DNA from: Trachythela sp. YZ-2020
Taxonomy: Eukaryota > Cnidaria > Anthozoa > Malacalcyonacea > Clavulariidae
Direction of reading: 5' to 3'
DNA: 64,000 nucleotides
Assembly (NCBI GenBank): GCA_016169945.1
Contig: JADLSH010000249.1
Coordinates: 3,620,001-3,684,000 of the forward strand
The notes below the pieces were generated by a model, which searched no databases, was not told the origin of the DNA, and saw nothing but the letters and a program-made list of their open reading frames with translations. A program made the translations under genes and the position numbers. This document shows positions 10,950 through 23,815 of this stretch, piece after piece. Each line of letters opens with the position of its first letter. Position 1 is the stretch's first letter.

Positions 10950-12813
10950 ACGAAAATGAGGGTGTTTTAAATGCTCACTTGCACAATGTCGTTTACATGT
11001 TTCCCAATTTTTACATACGGATATTGCTATTATTATTCCATTCCCATAATGCTAATGGGCAATCTTGGTTGATAATTTTTTTTGTTCTATTAGGGTAAGG
11101 CTATCAGAAAATTAGCATTGTAGGTGCAAAATCTTAATTTTAATTTTTTTTTGTGATGTGTCATTTCTGTGATTTGGCTGTGAAGTGTTTCTGTTCAATA
11201 AGTGTAAATGAAACGGTTAACTGAAATCAATTTCACAAATGGCGGCCCTGAAACAATAAGGAATGACCCTTACTGGATCTTTATACTGATAAAGTTAGCT
11301 TAGTACATTTATGTCTCCTTCTCTAGTAACACTGGGCCAATAAGAGATGATTCTTACTGTTAGTTTAGCTTTAGATTTGATATAGTCGCGCGGAATTAGA
11401 CTGGGAGAGAGCTATAATCGTTTGTAATTATTATATTAAATAAAGTTAATTTTAAGCTCATCTGCAGTTAGTGTTTTAAAGTCTTTTTGTCGAAGGTTAC
11501 TTGATTTTAAGGACTACAGATACTTGTATAAAGAACTCTATGTCAGGTTAACTGTGAACACCATAGCTTCCGTAAACATTATGGACACTGAATGTTTTAT
11601 ATCATGGGACCCTTTTCGGCTCTTGGCTTTCTTCAAACTACAGTAGCACGTATACGATTACCACCTGCTGCCAATTTTACATAAAAGTAAAATATATCAT
11701 ATTTAATAATTTAGAATTATTAGCAGAAAGTATGTGTGTATAGTATTTATAGATCACAAACTTCTTCGACTCAGATTGGATTTCTGATATATTTCCTGCT
11801 GTTTTCTTTTGCCTCAGTTGCATATGAGAGAAGTTATCCCAATTGCAGTCTGCCAAACGCCACAGGTTTTATGCAAGTATATACTGCAAATTTCTTTAAG
11901 TTATCTATATAGTAAATACTTCTACGTGTAGCTAATGGACCAATAAAGAATGACATATAGTGGATCTCTCGTGCATCTCTGGTTTACAACTTAGTGAAAG
12001 AGCTGTCTTGCAGTATACTGATACTGAAGTAGCTTACATTTAGAGATTATCCTTAGTCGACATCGATGGGGAGAACAGCTTGGAACTGATGGAACTAGTT
12101 ATCCAGCAAAGATGAAGTTAGTTTAGCTTGTTTTTCCTCCTGTAGAAACACTAGAACAATAAGACATTACCTCACTTTATCCATCCAATAGGCCTATAGA
12201 TAAATTCGCTTAGTATTGTAACACTGCCTAATAAAACGAATTATAGATGTTCCTTACTTTCTTAATACTAAAGGGTATTATTATAATTTTAGCGGGCATT
12301 GGCCCAGTATTTTGCGTGCTAAAATGAACAAAACAGCAGGCTAAAATATATTTTAGCCGGCTGAATTTTAATGAGCTCGAGGAGCGACAGAAAATCATTG
12401 ACATTGGAAAGTTGAAGCTTCGCGTTCATACGTCAAACGACAAACGCCAGGCGAAGAAACATTTTATGCTATAAGCATTGAAGGGAAAATGAACTTGCTA
12501 TTTTAAAACTGTAATGTATGATGATTCTTTTGATATAAGAAAGAAAAAATGGAGCGAAGAAGTTAAGCGAAAATTCGGCCAAGAAAATTCGACTCTGCCG
12601 TTGCCGTTGCCCTCAAACGTGAAGGTTAAACTCCCCGCTATTGTTTACGTCTTTAGCCGGCTGCCGGCAAGTATCCTTTTTACACTTTTCACGACAAAAT
12701 GCATGCCTGAAACGAAGAAAAATTGGTAAATGAGCAAGAATCCACTCCAAAAAGGCAAGAAGGCAAAGTCTGTAGTGCCAGAAACTATTTAATAGTGTAA
12801 TTGTACACAATGC
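10950..12813. repeat. Decayed dispersed repeat modules (family R), inverted orientation
   Basis: Near 11240-11430 and 12130-12250 are phrases such as TAACACTGGGCCAATAAGA and GATTCTTACT. Their reverse complements (CCAGTGTTACTACAGGA, TCATTCCTTATTGATC) recur at 28400-29100, 30300-30560 and 40440-40650. Near 11650-11680, CGATTACCACCTGCTGCCAA matches inverted phrases near 28930 and direct ones near 20860. I see no coding capacity; the limits are approximate. Confidence 0.5.
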
Positions 12814-15666
12814 CAATAGACCACTTGCCTTATAGCGATGCCCGCTATGCATGACGGTAGGAGTCGTGTCCTTGCAATTCGAACGAAATGGCCGGCGAGG
12901 AGCGAGCGATTTTGTTTTGAAGATGAAATGGCGGATTTTTAATAACTTTTTACATCTATCAATAAATTTTATCTGCGGGGAAACAACAAGGGGGCTATTG
13001 ACTACAAGTAGGTGTAATTTCATGACGTTCTGTGTAATAATGGTGAAGAAAATGCGTTGGAAAAGATGCGCCATGTAAACACGTTTCGCAAAAAAGTTTT
13101 GCAAAAAACTAACCTCACGAACAAAAACAAGACAATTCGCGTTTTACAGTAAGATCGGATAATCTTTTTTACATACTACCTTTAACTGATAATTGTTTGT
13201 ACTGGAGATCTAGGTTATTTAGAATCCATAAGCTTATGAATACCATTTTAAGCTTGTGAAATTGACAACTTTTTGTGATGATTTTGATTGAATTTGTCAT
13301 GCAGAGACCTTTCGTCTCTTTGACCACAAGTCTTAGCTTACATTTCTCCCATCTGAATAAAATCGCTATAGCTATATCAAGAATATTTAAGAATGAGAAT
13401 GTTCTCGTGATTTCGTTGCTGTATTTTATTAAAAAAAACATATTATTTCACAAGGAAGTGGGGTCGTGGAGAACTGCTTGATCAGTTACAATATAATTGT
13501 ACATGTACTGCAACATGAAATTTAGGTAGTATGCTAACCTTATTCTTGTTCAATTACAAGAAAATATGTTACTCAACATGCTGTAATTGTCTGTAAAGAT
13601 AAATTTCTATTTGAAAGGGTTGACATTTGTGTGTGTGTGTGTGTGTGTGTGGTCACACATAAATGTTTTTGGTTGTTGGTGTGGTCACATGCAGCCAGTG
13701 GTGATAAATAGTCTGGGGTGCAAATATTGGTTGTCAACAAATATCTGCTTTTGGTTGCGGAAAATTTAAGTCCTCAATTAAGGCCTTTGACTCATACATA
13801 ATCCAACTGCTTCTGTGATTTGTATAGTCCAAGTTATAAGGCTTTGGCAGTTGATGATAGTGCCCCCCTTCACCTGCCCATATTGATAACACAGCAAGAT
13901 GAGAACTAACATCAATACTATGTGAGAACACTCTAAAACAAAGCTACATTTAATAAAATATAATAAAATATATATATTGTAGGCCTACATTCAATATTTT
14001 ATATGATAGCCTTTATTTTTATAACCCCATAGCATTCACTGGCAAAGTTTTAGGAACTTAGATACCCTGTTATAGCTAATAGCTGCTTAATAAGCCTGAG
14101 AGCAAGACAAATTTGTTGGGAGAGCAAGATTAACTTGTTGGAACTATGAAAGAGACAGCTTGCACTTAGTCTTGCAAAAACAATCCCCAAACACTTACAG
14201 ATAACTTTCAGACTTACAAATAACAAATTTTCATACTCAACTTTCCATCAAGCGCTTTGTTTTTATAGTTGTTAATATGCAGATTAGTTGTTAATTGGGC
14301 TCTTGTAGAGATACTATTATTGCATGGCAAGACCTTTATTACCTATTCATGCATGGAGTGAGTATATGTTATACCATCAACCCAGTCTGGTAAACTGATA
14401 AATTTTGGTACAGATCACATGCATGCATGCTGGATACTGAAAAGTATCAGACCAAGTGAACCTTCCTATTAAAATCTACAGTACAGTCTGTGGTTTTGGT
14501 AGACTACATATGTAAATAATTAGAAGAATAAAACCATTTTCTATTTCCTGCAAATATATGTGAGGATATACAAGTACAGAATGCACATCTTACCAGACTA
14601 ACCCATTCCATTAAATTGTAGTACCAACTCTAGCCAACAAAAATACTATATCATTTACTAATAGGGATTTTAAACATTTCATGTAATCATGTTAAGATTA
14701 GGTCGGAGACTAACCAAAGAGACTATGAAAGTGTGTAACACTGTAACTTGAAGTAGGCTGTTATTTGTAAGAAAGTAAACAACAAGAGACTGTCAGCATT
14801 TTGCCCCTATGAGAGTATTAACTCCATACATTGTTCAAAATATTTTCCATCTGAAAGTCCATGTATTATACTACAAATCTTTCATAGTTAAAGAGTACGT
14901 GTTAAAAACATAGCCAAATACTTAAAAGTTGTATACGATTATATACTTGAGAAGCAATTTTCAAAATACAAAATTGTGTACAGTATATAAAACATCTATA
15001 CTACCAATGCGGAATACAAATCAAAATATGCGTTAAACTAGATCCAAAAAATATAATACAGCAACGAAATCACGAGAACATTCTCACTCTTAAATATTCT
15101 TGATATAGCTGTAGCGATTTTATTCAGATGGGAGAAATTTAAGCTAAGACTTGTGGTCAAAGAGACGAAAGGTCTCTGTATGACAAATTCAAACAAAATC
15201 ATCACAAAAAGTTGTCAATTTCACAAAGCTTAAAATTGTATTCATAAGCTTATGGATTCTAAATAACCTAGATCTCCAGTACAAACAATTATCAGTTAAA
15301 GGTAGTATGTAAAAAAGATTATCCGATCTTACTGTAAAACGCGAATTGTCTTGTTTTTGTTCGTGAGGTTAGTTTTTTGCAAAACTTTTTTGCGAAACGT
15401 GTTTACATGGCGCATCTTTTCCAACGCATTTTCTTCACCATTATTACACAGAACGTCATGAAATTACACCTACTTGTAGTCAATAGCCCCCTTGTTGTTT
15501 CCCCGCAGATAAAATTTATTGATGGATGTAAAAAGTTATTAAAAATCCGCCATTTCATCTTCAAAACAAAATCGCTCGCTCCTCGCCCGCCATTTCGTTC
15601 GAATGCAAGGACACGACTCCTACCGTCATGCATAGCGGGCATCGCTATAAGGCAAGTGGTCTATTG
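12814..15666. mobile_element. Large fold-back element, arms about 620 bp
   Basis: 12814-13437 (from CAATAGACCACTTG inward) is inverted at about 15045-15666. The shared blocks include CGATGCCCGCTATGCATGAC, AACAACAAGGGGGCTATTGA and GAATGTTCTCGTGATTTCG. The central 1.6 kb (13440-15045) is unique and AT-rich. I could not find a target duplication. Open frames in the arms appear in both copies only because the arms are copies; none has a known domain. Confidence 0.8.
13628..13652 (+). repeat. (GT)n dinucleotide microsatellite
   Basis: About 12 uninterrupted GT units lie in the spacer of the fold-back element. Confidence 0.95.
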
Positions 15667-16338
15667 CGAAGTATCAGAGGAGGTATCGTCAGTATACCGT
15701 GATGCAGTGCGGTTTCGCACATATTAATACATATTATCAATTCGCCGGAGCGAGTCGTTCATTCTTCGGTTGGCTGTCGCAGTGACAACATCAACACAGA
15801 AGTGAATTATGTCCGAATTATGATGAAATTTTAAACTTTTGTCGCAAGAAAACTTTGATTTCACGATATATTAATTTCTTCGTTGCTCAAGTCCACGTTG
15901 AAAGAACGTTTGGTGTTCATTTTCGGCCTGCATCTTGCGTAGAATTAATGCTGCAAGCTGTCGCGGAGTACTTGTGATTCATTCGACGATATATAAAGTT
16001 ATAAACGATTATAAACGTACAGGCATTTTTGCTTTTTATTGTTAAGTCCATATCGAATACATTTCCAGTATTATTCCCAAGGTAAGGTGGTTAAAATTTT
16101 ACTAGTAACAATGCATATTATTTTCAATACCAATTAAATTATTTGATATGTAAAAATTTAACATGAATTCCATCCAATTATAATATTTTAGCCCAGGATT
16201 ACATACAATATTGTTTACAATTGTTTCCCCATCTGATATTTCAACAGACAACATTTATATTAATATTAAAACTGTTGTCAATGTTGTGTGATATTATATT
16301 TGTACTATGTTGCATATAATTGCATTAATATAATTGCC
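15667..16338. other. Non-coding, AT-rich stretch
   Basis: No gene, RNA or repeat structure was recognised. Confidence 0.35.
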
Positions 16339-16341
16339 TTA

Positions 16342-17318
16342 GGGATGGACCATTATAAAAGTGATGGGGGTGGGGGGGGGTGGGGGAAAAACAGAAAAAA
16401 ACCCTACAAACAAAAAAAGGTTTAAAAAAACATGCAACAGAATCCTTTCAAAAAAATTGCAAACAGAACAACAATAAAACTTTAATTTTAAATTTACATG
16501 TTCATAAACTAGCTTGCACAAAACTAGAAAATCTGATGTGCTGCAAAACATGAACTTTATAATAAGCCTGGTTTCTATTTGGTCATGACAGTTTCAAGAA
16601 TGTCAAGGTAGCAGATGTAATACTGTGGATACATCTATTCAGTTATTACCATGGCATATAGCACAAACAAAATAGATTTGATAGGCTATTTGGCAATTGG
16701 CAAATAGTGAGCATAAATTTGCCATGGCAGCTGTGACCAGATGGAAATGAGGCTCTAATAGTAAAATCAACTTGTTATAACATTTTTTGTAAACAACAAA
16801 AATATTAGTTGGTCACTGTGAAACAAGCAACATACTGATATATTAACTCTTAAAATATATTATATTATATTGATATTATGTCCAACTCAATATATATATA
16901 GTTTATGTACTATTAAATATCTTCTGTTGTCTTTATAATACATTATTCTATATTCACAATGCCACTTTCTCTTCTGCATTCATTCACACTACCACTATCC
17001 TCTTCTACACTCACAATTGTGGACCGCCAGATTTAGTCTTGACTGACGATGATGATGATGATTTAGTGCATTCAGTTGTTGACAACATCTTGTTGGTTTA
17101 TAGCAATTTATATTGCCAGAACATCTTGCAGTGTGTAAGAAACATTTTTTCAAAAAAATATTTTAATACTTGCATAGTTAATATTGGCTAAAAAAAATTT
17201 GCATACAAGGTAACATATCCTTAAAAAAATTGCATACACAGCTGACAACCTGAAAAAACCCTGCAAACATGAACAAAATACCCCTCCCCCCCCCATCACT
17301 TTTCTAATGGTCCATCCC
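16342..17318. mobile_element. PIF/Harbinger-like non-autonomous element with TTA duplication
   Basis: The terminal inverted repeats are GGGATGGACCATTA plus a G-rich run at the left and its complement (C-rich run, TAATGGTCCATCCC) at the right. Both ends are flanked by TTA (16339-16341 and 17319-17321). A 3-bp TWA duplication with G-rich termini is the PIF/Harbinger hallmark. There is no transposase. Another small element (16566-16753) lies inside. Confidence 0.85.
16566..16753. mobile_element. Small inverted-repeat element (family C, copy 1), nested
   Basis: GCCTGGTTTCTATTTGGTC at the left pairs with GACCAGATGGAAATGAGGC at the right. A related copy sits at 18561-18727. It lies within the Harbinger-like element. 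The target duplication is unclear. Confidence 0.6.
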
Positions 17319-17321
17319 TTA

Positions 17322-18318
17322 CAACCATCAGACAAAGGATATTTTCTATTTGGACTGGTTTACTGACAGTAAATAAAGCATATGTAATACAATATATGAA
17401 CTATTTTATGTCTGTGTACTACACTATTGTTTTTAAAAAATATTCAAAATTGAGATTGATATTCATGAGGTAGTTGCATTCATGATAAATACATTCTAAC
17501 AAGTATTTAAATTATTATGATCTTTAATTTTAGAAAGAAATGTCAAAGAAATGTGTACATCATGTATATTGTATGAATCTAAATGGACAGCAGGACAGAT
17601 GCTTACAATACAATTAATTCAATGAAAAATCCCTGGACTAGCACACTACCACCTGACATGTAATGCTTCATGTGACATAGGAGCTAACTACATGAAGATT
17701 TCCAGACAACATGCATGGACTATTGCAAGCCAGCCAAGCTACCTGAGATTGGTTTACGATCATTACTGTTATGCAGATGAATGAACATCTAAAGTTACTG
17801 AACTTGACAGACTCGCCCCAAGCCAAAATGGACATAAATTATTTTTAAAGATGAAATCTCATCCCTCGTAATTATACAACATAAACTTTTATTTAAATAT
17901 ACAATAAAACAGGTGGGTTTTAACTAATTGCCACCAAACAGATGGCCAAAGTATCTGAGTTAGCCACCATATGCTGCACTGTTGCACTTAATGAATAAAC
18001 CTATAAAGACAACCATCAACAATATTAAGGCTACTGCAGTGTATTTAATTATTCATTGAAAGCACAACATGTTGTAATTAAAATCTTAAAATTATACAGT
18101 ATGGACACAAATACATAATTTTTAAACTAATAGTTTATTTTTAAATGACTTAAGGTTTAATATCTTTGAGATGGACTAATATATAAAGTTGAGGGTATTG
18201 GACAATAATCTAAGGAGCTGTGGATATTAACGTTTTTACCTTAAAGCAAAACAAATTTGTTGCTAGAGGGCCAATTTTCATGTAAACATCCCTATAGCAC
18301 CAGAGTGCATTCTATGTG
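17322..18318. other. AT-rich stretch, nothing recognised
   Basis: No coding or structural signal was found. Confidence 0.4.
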
Positions 18319-18467
18319 CAGGGGTGGACTGGCCAGTCCAGTGGACCCCTGCTTGTACGGCTCCTTTGGGCTCCTTGAAATGGGCTTTTACATATGACTC
18401 AAAAAGTACAGGGCCCCCCTCTAGCCCAGGTCGCCCAGGCCCATCTGAGGTAGCCAGTCTGCCCCTG
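18319..18467. mobile_element. 149-bp hAT-type MITE with 8-bp target duplication
   Basis: The termini CAGGGGTGGACTGGC and GCCAGTCTGCCCCTG are imperfect inverted repeats. TCTATGTG is present directly on both sides (18311-18318 and 18468-18475). Eight-bp duplications with CAGGGG-type ends are typical of hAT elements. Confidence 0.88.
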
Positions 18468-18560
18468 TCTATGTGAACTGCTCAGTGAAGTTTGATATGC
18501 CGATTTTCTTACACAGATATATCTCATTTTTTCAGCTTTCATACTCAAAGTTACATAATG

Positions 18561-18727
18561 GCTGGTTTCTGTTTAGTCGTAACTGTGAAACTATCAAGAT
18601 GACCTGTGTAATAGAGTGTGGATATATCTCTACTAGGTAGAGTAAAAACTGAAGACAGATCCACACACTATTTCTCATTGTCGAACATGACTTAGTCATG
18701 ACAGTTACAACCAAATGGAAACGAGGC
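18561..18727. mobile_element. Small inverted-repeat element (family C, copy 2)
   Basis: GCTGGTTTCTGTTTAGTCG at the left corresponds inverted to CAACCAAATGGAAACGAGGC at the right. CATAAT occurs at both borders as a possible short duplication. It is related to 16566-16753. Confidence 0.6.
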
Positions 18728-19628
18728 ATAATATGCAAACTGTCTCTGGCACTGTAAAATGATAACAAATTTAACTAAATTAGGTAATGCTAGGTTAGTA
18801 TTATAATAATTTTCAGACAAGGAATGTTCTATCCCATAAACTTGACTTTTACCACTCCAGTAGTGCTTTGTCTACAATATAAAGAAGAGAAAAACATCTC
18901 AGTTGATACCCTTAGGTTAAAATTACTAATTTTTTAAACTACTTCAAACTCAAAGAGTTGTTTACATAGTATGTAATACGATTGACATTGTGCATACTGT
19001 GTATAGACCCTAATAAAGACATTATAAAATTTCTAAATGATTTTCTCTACACTATTAATGGGTAATTCATATAAATTTGGGCTTAGAAACACAAAGTTTG
19101 TGTCCTTAGGGTTTTTGAACAAATCACTTTCGAAGCAGAGTGCTCTAATTGCATATTTAATTAGCAGCATGAATATCACAAAATATCCCATTTTCAAAAT
19201 GCGATCCCTCGTTGGTTTGAGGAGTCTTTTTTGATTTCTTGGTATCAATTGAAAGAGAAACTCTTCATGAATACAGTGATGTTATTTTTATTAAACTTCC
19301 CCGTCAAAAAGTAAAAAAAACTCCAGCATATTTCAAAGCTATTTTTAGGCCTTGAGTAGGAACCCGAAAATGAGGTCAATACATATGTAAATTAATATAA
19401 CTAAAGCACATCGTAGAAAGAAAACAAAATCAAAACCGTGAAATATGATGCACATACTACAATAATTTCAACACGTACCTTTAAAAATATCTGAATTTCA
19501 AAGAGAAAATACCAAGTAGAAATCAGCAATTTTCTCGCCGCTCCTGCCAAAAATCTTGATTTCGAAAAAAACTCTAGCGCAATGCATTGTGGTATACTGA
19601 CGATTCCTCCTCTGGCGAAGTATTAAGC
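18728..19628. other. AT-rich stretch, nothing recognised
   Basis: No gene or element was supported here. Confidence 0.35.
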
Positions 19629-19966
19629 AGTGTACAGACGAGCAAGTTTTCCTTGACAAGTTTCTTGACGAGTTTACTTGTTCGTGTGTACGGCAAACAA
19701 GTTTTCCCCCATCAATTTGTCCTTGACAAGTTGTATTAACGACACAAGTGAATACTTCATGTTTATATATAGCGGCAATGACCGCTCGACTAGATCGAAG
19801 ATAAGTGTGCAGTGACGTATATAGCTACTGCGCATTTCCTTGTCAAGTTTTCCTTGTCGGCTGTACACACGAACAATTTTCCTTGTTCGAAAGCTGGCAT
19901 GACCAGCTTTTGAACAAGGTTCCTTATAAAACTTTGTCAAGGAAAACTTGCTCGCCTGTACGGGTC
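19629..19966. mobile_element. Palindromic MITE-like element
   Basis: TGTACAGACGAGCAAGTTTT followed by CCTTGACAAG at the left is inverted at the right (CTTTGTCAAGGAAAACTTGC, TCGCCTGTAC). Several internal sub-repeats of TTCCTTGTC and its complement occur. No target duplication was found. Confidence 0.7.
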
Positions 19967-20266
19967 TTTATATTATGTAAGTTTGTTTTTATCGTGCAAT
20001 GAAACTAGCATTATTCAGCCAAACTCAGGCAATTATACTAAACTAAATTAGTTCATATATTGTTCAAATAATACTTATAGTTTTTTTGTCTTTTGAAAAC
20101 AGTTTTCTGCTAAATATTTAAATATTTTCTTTTAAATTCGGTAAATACAATGCCGGCGTGATGGCGATACTGTTCATTCTATAGATTCTGCATGCTTGCC
20201 GTAAATTTTGATTTTTTATCCGGGTGTATGTGCATGCCCTGTAAAATTATAATAATAGTAATACAG

Positions 20267-20389
20267 TTGATGTTCTTCGGCATAAATATGTTTTTGGCCC
20301 TCCCCAGAACTCATTTTAACTCTCGCTACGCTCGGGCGAAAATGAGACTGACTCGGGCCAAAAACATATTTATGCCCGCGAACATCAAC
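20267..20389. repeat. Near-perfect hairpin with CGCTACGCTCGG loop region
   Basis: The arms GGCATAAATATGTTTTTGGC and its complement, plus outer TTGATGTTC/GAACATCAA, flank a centre of CTCGCTACGCTCGGGCG. The same kind of centre is seen in the hairpins at 23714-23815 and 38738-38858, although the arm sequences are unrelated. Confidence 0.8.
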
Positions 20390-20640
20390 CATATATTGTT
20401 ATATTATAAACTGCACATTTAGTAGTTTAAAGTTTTTTCTCGAATATTTGTTGACGCCTGCAGATATACTTGTAGACAAAACTATAGTCAGTTTAACTGA
20501 GAATATATTACCTGCTGTAAACATTTTACATAAAATACTGACTACTGCGTCATGAGCAAATATTAGATAAAATTGCGTGAGTAATGTTTGAACACTTTAA
20601 TGCATTGGTTCGTCATTTCTAAAGACGTTTACACAAGCCA

Positions 20641-20841
20641 TAGAATAGGAAATGACTAGAAGGGTCATTTGATGCCGAACTTTTGAAGTTTTTGACGCTT
20701 TATTAGCCAGTCAATTGCATTTTCTGGCCAATAAACATGCTGAACTGGCTGGTCCGCCATAATTCTGGCCAGAAAACTGCATGAAAATAGGGGGTCACGT
20801 TGCACTGCTGAGTGGCCTTTATGGTCATTTCCTATTCTGTG
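20641..20841. mobile_element. Short MITE (family B, copy 2)
   Basis: This is a second copy of the element at 10271-10504, with the same TAGAATAGGAAATGAC terminus and internal CCAGTCAATTGCATTTTCTG. It is flanked by CACAAGCCA (20632-20640) and CACAAGCTA (20842-20850). Confidence 0.85.
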
Positions 20842-20929
20842 CACAAGCTAGCACTTATATACGATTACCATCTCCTGCCAAAATATTTGTGTAAAATATA
20901 TATTAGGCCTACTATTATGTTATTAAAGG

Positions 20930-21227
20930 TTACCGAATGGTTTTCCGTGCAGGTTTGCGTGATCCTAACACGCGGGATGTTGCGAGACTTTCTGAAAGCG
21001 TAAAAAAATTCGAATTACACAAAGGCCAAGGGCCTGTTAGTGTAATTATGATTATGCAAGCAAACGGAGGGAGAAATATATGGGAATACAAATGGTATGG
21101 CTTGCCATTCCTAGGCTTTTGCCCACGTTTAAACGCTCCGGAACCGGAAATAAAGAGAAACCACACATCCGGTCCCGTGATGACCCTCAACCAATAATAC
21201 TGCCTGACCCTAATGCCTCATCGGCTA
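20930..21227 (+). repeat. DIRS left inverted terminal repeat
   Basis: It is inverted relative to 27448-27722. The match is broken around 20999-21085 by a segment (AAGGCCAAGGGCCTGTTAGT) whose inverted copy lies at about 21275-21355. Confidence 0.85.
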
Positions 21228-21274
21228 TTTTTAACGTGCTACAAACACACCGACAAGTTAAAGAAGGGTCGGGA

Positions 21275-21405
21275 GGGTGGGCCCATATATTTCTCCCTCC
21301 GTTTGCTTGCATAATCATAATTACACTAACAGGCCCTTGGCCTTTGTGTAATTCGAATTATGCTTCACAAACTTCGGTCGAAATATATGGGAATACAAAT
21401 GGTAG
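21275..21405. repeat. DIRS internal complementary-type region
   Basis: 21275-21355 is the reverse complement of about 21003-21085. 21356-21405 (TATGCTTCACAAACTTCGG) is a direct copy of sequence in the right terminal repeat. Such internal copies of both ends are expected in DIRS replication through a circular intermediate. Confidence 0.6.
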
Positions 21406-21495
21406 ATTTTAACGCCAATATGCTACCAGTAGAACTTTAACAAATTTTTAATTCAAATATGAGTGGAACACGAATTCCATGTAAATATCAATATT

Positions 21496-22017
21496 TTAAC
21501 AAGTAAGAACTGTTTTCGCATAGGTGTCATCAATAATAGGTTTATAGTAAAACCGTTGAAATGTTGAGGGTGACGTCCAGTCACCCATCTTAAGAATGTT
21601 ATCTAGCGGTAGATGTTGCTTCGCTGCTGCGGATGTTGAAGCTGCTCTAGTTGAGTGAGCTTTGAACAACGCAGAGTCTATACCAGCAGCTAACAGTACA
21701 TCGCACAACCATCTCGTTATAGTAGTTTTCGCCACAGGGCGATGCGGTCGTTGAAACGATAGAAAGAGCTTGTTACTTTCTTCACTTGAACGGAATTTCT
21801 CCGTAGATTTTAAATAAGTTTCCAGAGAATCACATGGACGGAGTTTTAAATCTTCTAAGAAACATGGAAATGTTGCTGTAGCTAGTGACATGGGATCACC
21901 AGACTTTCGAGGTTTTGTAAGCGTAAATATGACACCATCTGGCTGCTTTTTCAGGTATCTTATGTCTAATTGCCAAAGAACTGATGATCGTTCGGCCGAT
22001 TCCAGAGCAAATAACAT
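21496..22017 (-). pseudogene. DIRS tyrosine recombinase, C-terminal part
   Basis: This 173-codon piece begins ALESAERSSVLWQLDIR, with the first catalytic arginine at residue 10. It has HSTRAAS at residues 121-127 (the H-x-x-R catalytic pair) and GDWTSPSTFQRFYY at 145-158, which supplies the tyrosine nucleophile. It catalyses integration of the circular DNA copy in DIRS elements. It is the continuation of the fragment at about 23830-24430; the gene is split by the insertion 22018-23829. Its frame is otherwise intact. Confidence 0.88.
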
Positions 22018-22149
22018 TAATTATTATTCATTGTACTGTGTTATCGTTTTCTTATTGGCTAAAAACTTGCGAATTATTATCGATATCTGCCGGTGCCCGC
22101 GCTATTTTTCAGCGGAAACAGTAATCTGCAGAGATAATTGGACGGCGCC

Positions 22150-23370
22150 AGCAGGTGGGAATTTTGTTTGAGCATGCGTCGGATTTCGCGCGGTTGTTAG
22201 AAATGAGACCTGGGGCGAGTAAACTCGGCTATTGAATTTCCGGGCGATTCTTACACATTTTGACCTAGTTTTTTCTACCAACCGAAATTATTTAATTGAT
22301 TGATTGACTGAGAGTGCAAGCAAATGAATAATAACTTTTAAAAATTTAAAAATTGCGTAAAGAAACATCTTTATACGTATCGGAAAAGATCGGAAACTCT
22401 CGGAATTCGACGGAAAATCCCAGAAAATCACCATAATTCGTACTAGCGCGAATTTTGATGTAAACAAATTCTTCCCCAATATAATGTATATGCTATTAGG
22501 GGTATTTTAAACCGTATTTGGTTTTGAGGCTCTCGACTAGATTTTGAAATATTTTATTTCTTTATCATTTTACTGTGCTGATTTTCACACCTTGAATTAC
22601 TATTTACTATATTGGAGAAAAAGAGCAAAATATTCATGTGATTTCAAAACAGTCCATTTTTCTGGAATCAATGGGCTTTAATCTCTCAACCAAATCGCTT
22701 TAACAAGCAAGAATAATATAAACATGGAATTTCTGGTAGCATTTTCAAAGGTACTTTTGTGAACAATTTCAGATCACATAAATAGTGTCGCCGTTTTTGG
22801 TATTAGTGCGAATTTTTATATCTAAATTACTTTGATTAAGGGATTAAGAAAGGTTCAAACTATCGTTTAAGGATAGTCTCGTTTTGAGGCTCTCGACTAG
22901 ATTTTTTGCAATCTTAAGTTGAAAATTTGGCATTTTCGTATTTTTTGAAAAATGCCGATTTTGGCCGTACGAAATCTCACAGGTTTTGATAATGAGAAAA
23001 CTATTATAGCAATTTTTGTATAGAAACATGTGTTGAAAAATGAAATTCAAACCCACCGTAAGTTAAACTTTCTAATTTTATATGTTTACGAAGCCAAGAC
23101 AACTAGCATCTTCGAACAAAGTAAAATTTCGCTCATGTTCCGTCGTAGAAAAATATCCTTTATATTTCTCTGATTTCAGTCCAATTTCTTTCCTCCTGTT
23201 CATTTTGTCATAAACGTTGTAGAAAAGTATTTTAATACTGATACATCCACTGTTTTCTGGCCAAAAAACACACACAAAAACTTGCTTTTGCTAATTTTAA
23301 CAAATTTTGAAAGAATTTTTTGCGTGCGCCCGCAATTTGTTGACCAGCGCTGGCGAAATTCCCACCTGTT
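22150..23370. mobile_element. Nested TIR element with 9-bp target duplication
   Basis: The termini AGCAGGTGGGAATTT and AAATTCCCACCTGTT are inverted repeats. GACGGCGCC is directly repeated at 22141-22149 and 23371-23379. Inside, TTTTGAGGCTCTCGACTAGA occurs twice (about 22522 and 22882). It has no transposase ORF. Nine-bp duplications suit Mutator-like elements, but the family is not certain. Confidence 0.8.
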
Positions 23371-23713
23371 GACGGCGCCCGGAATATTCCAGCGGTATAT
23401 CGCATAAAATTACAAATAAGCGGGAAATTTTGAAGTTTGTTTTGTCTTCAAGTCTTATTATTTACTTGGCTAGTGCTCGTTTCGCAACGTTTTCAAACGA
23501 AGAAATTGAGAAAATAGTAGAAAACAAAGACTCGGCAAACACAAAAAAAGCACAAAAGTGTGGCAAGAGAGGTATTTTTGAAATATTCTCATATTTCTTC
23601 TGTATTGATATTTATGAACAGTAATAAAATCTTTGTTTTCAATATTTGCTTGTTCTATTCGTAAATGCATGTTACAAAATGAATAATAAAACAATTATTG
23701 AATTCGGCTTACG

Positions 23714-23815
23714 CAGGATATCGATAATTATTCAGACCTCGGTCAACGTTGTCCGCCTCAGCTTCGCTTCGGCAGATAACGTTGACCTTGGTCTGAATAA
23801 TTATCGATATCCTGC
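23714..23815. repeat. Near-perfect hairpin with GCTTCGCTTCGG loop region
   Basis: GCAGGATATCGATAATTATT, then CAGACC and GGTCAACGTT, pair with their complements around a centre of CAGCTTCGCTTCGGCAG. It lies at the right end of the compound insertion. Confidence 0.85.

Noticed and set aside
12613..13104. 163-codon minus-strand frame and its copy at 15377-15727
   Set aside because: They match because they lie in the two arms of a fold-back; no domain, start context or homologue was recognised.
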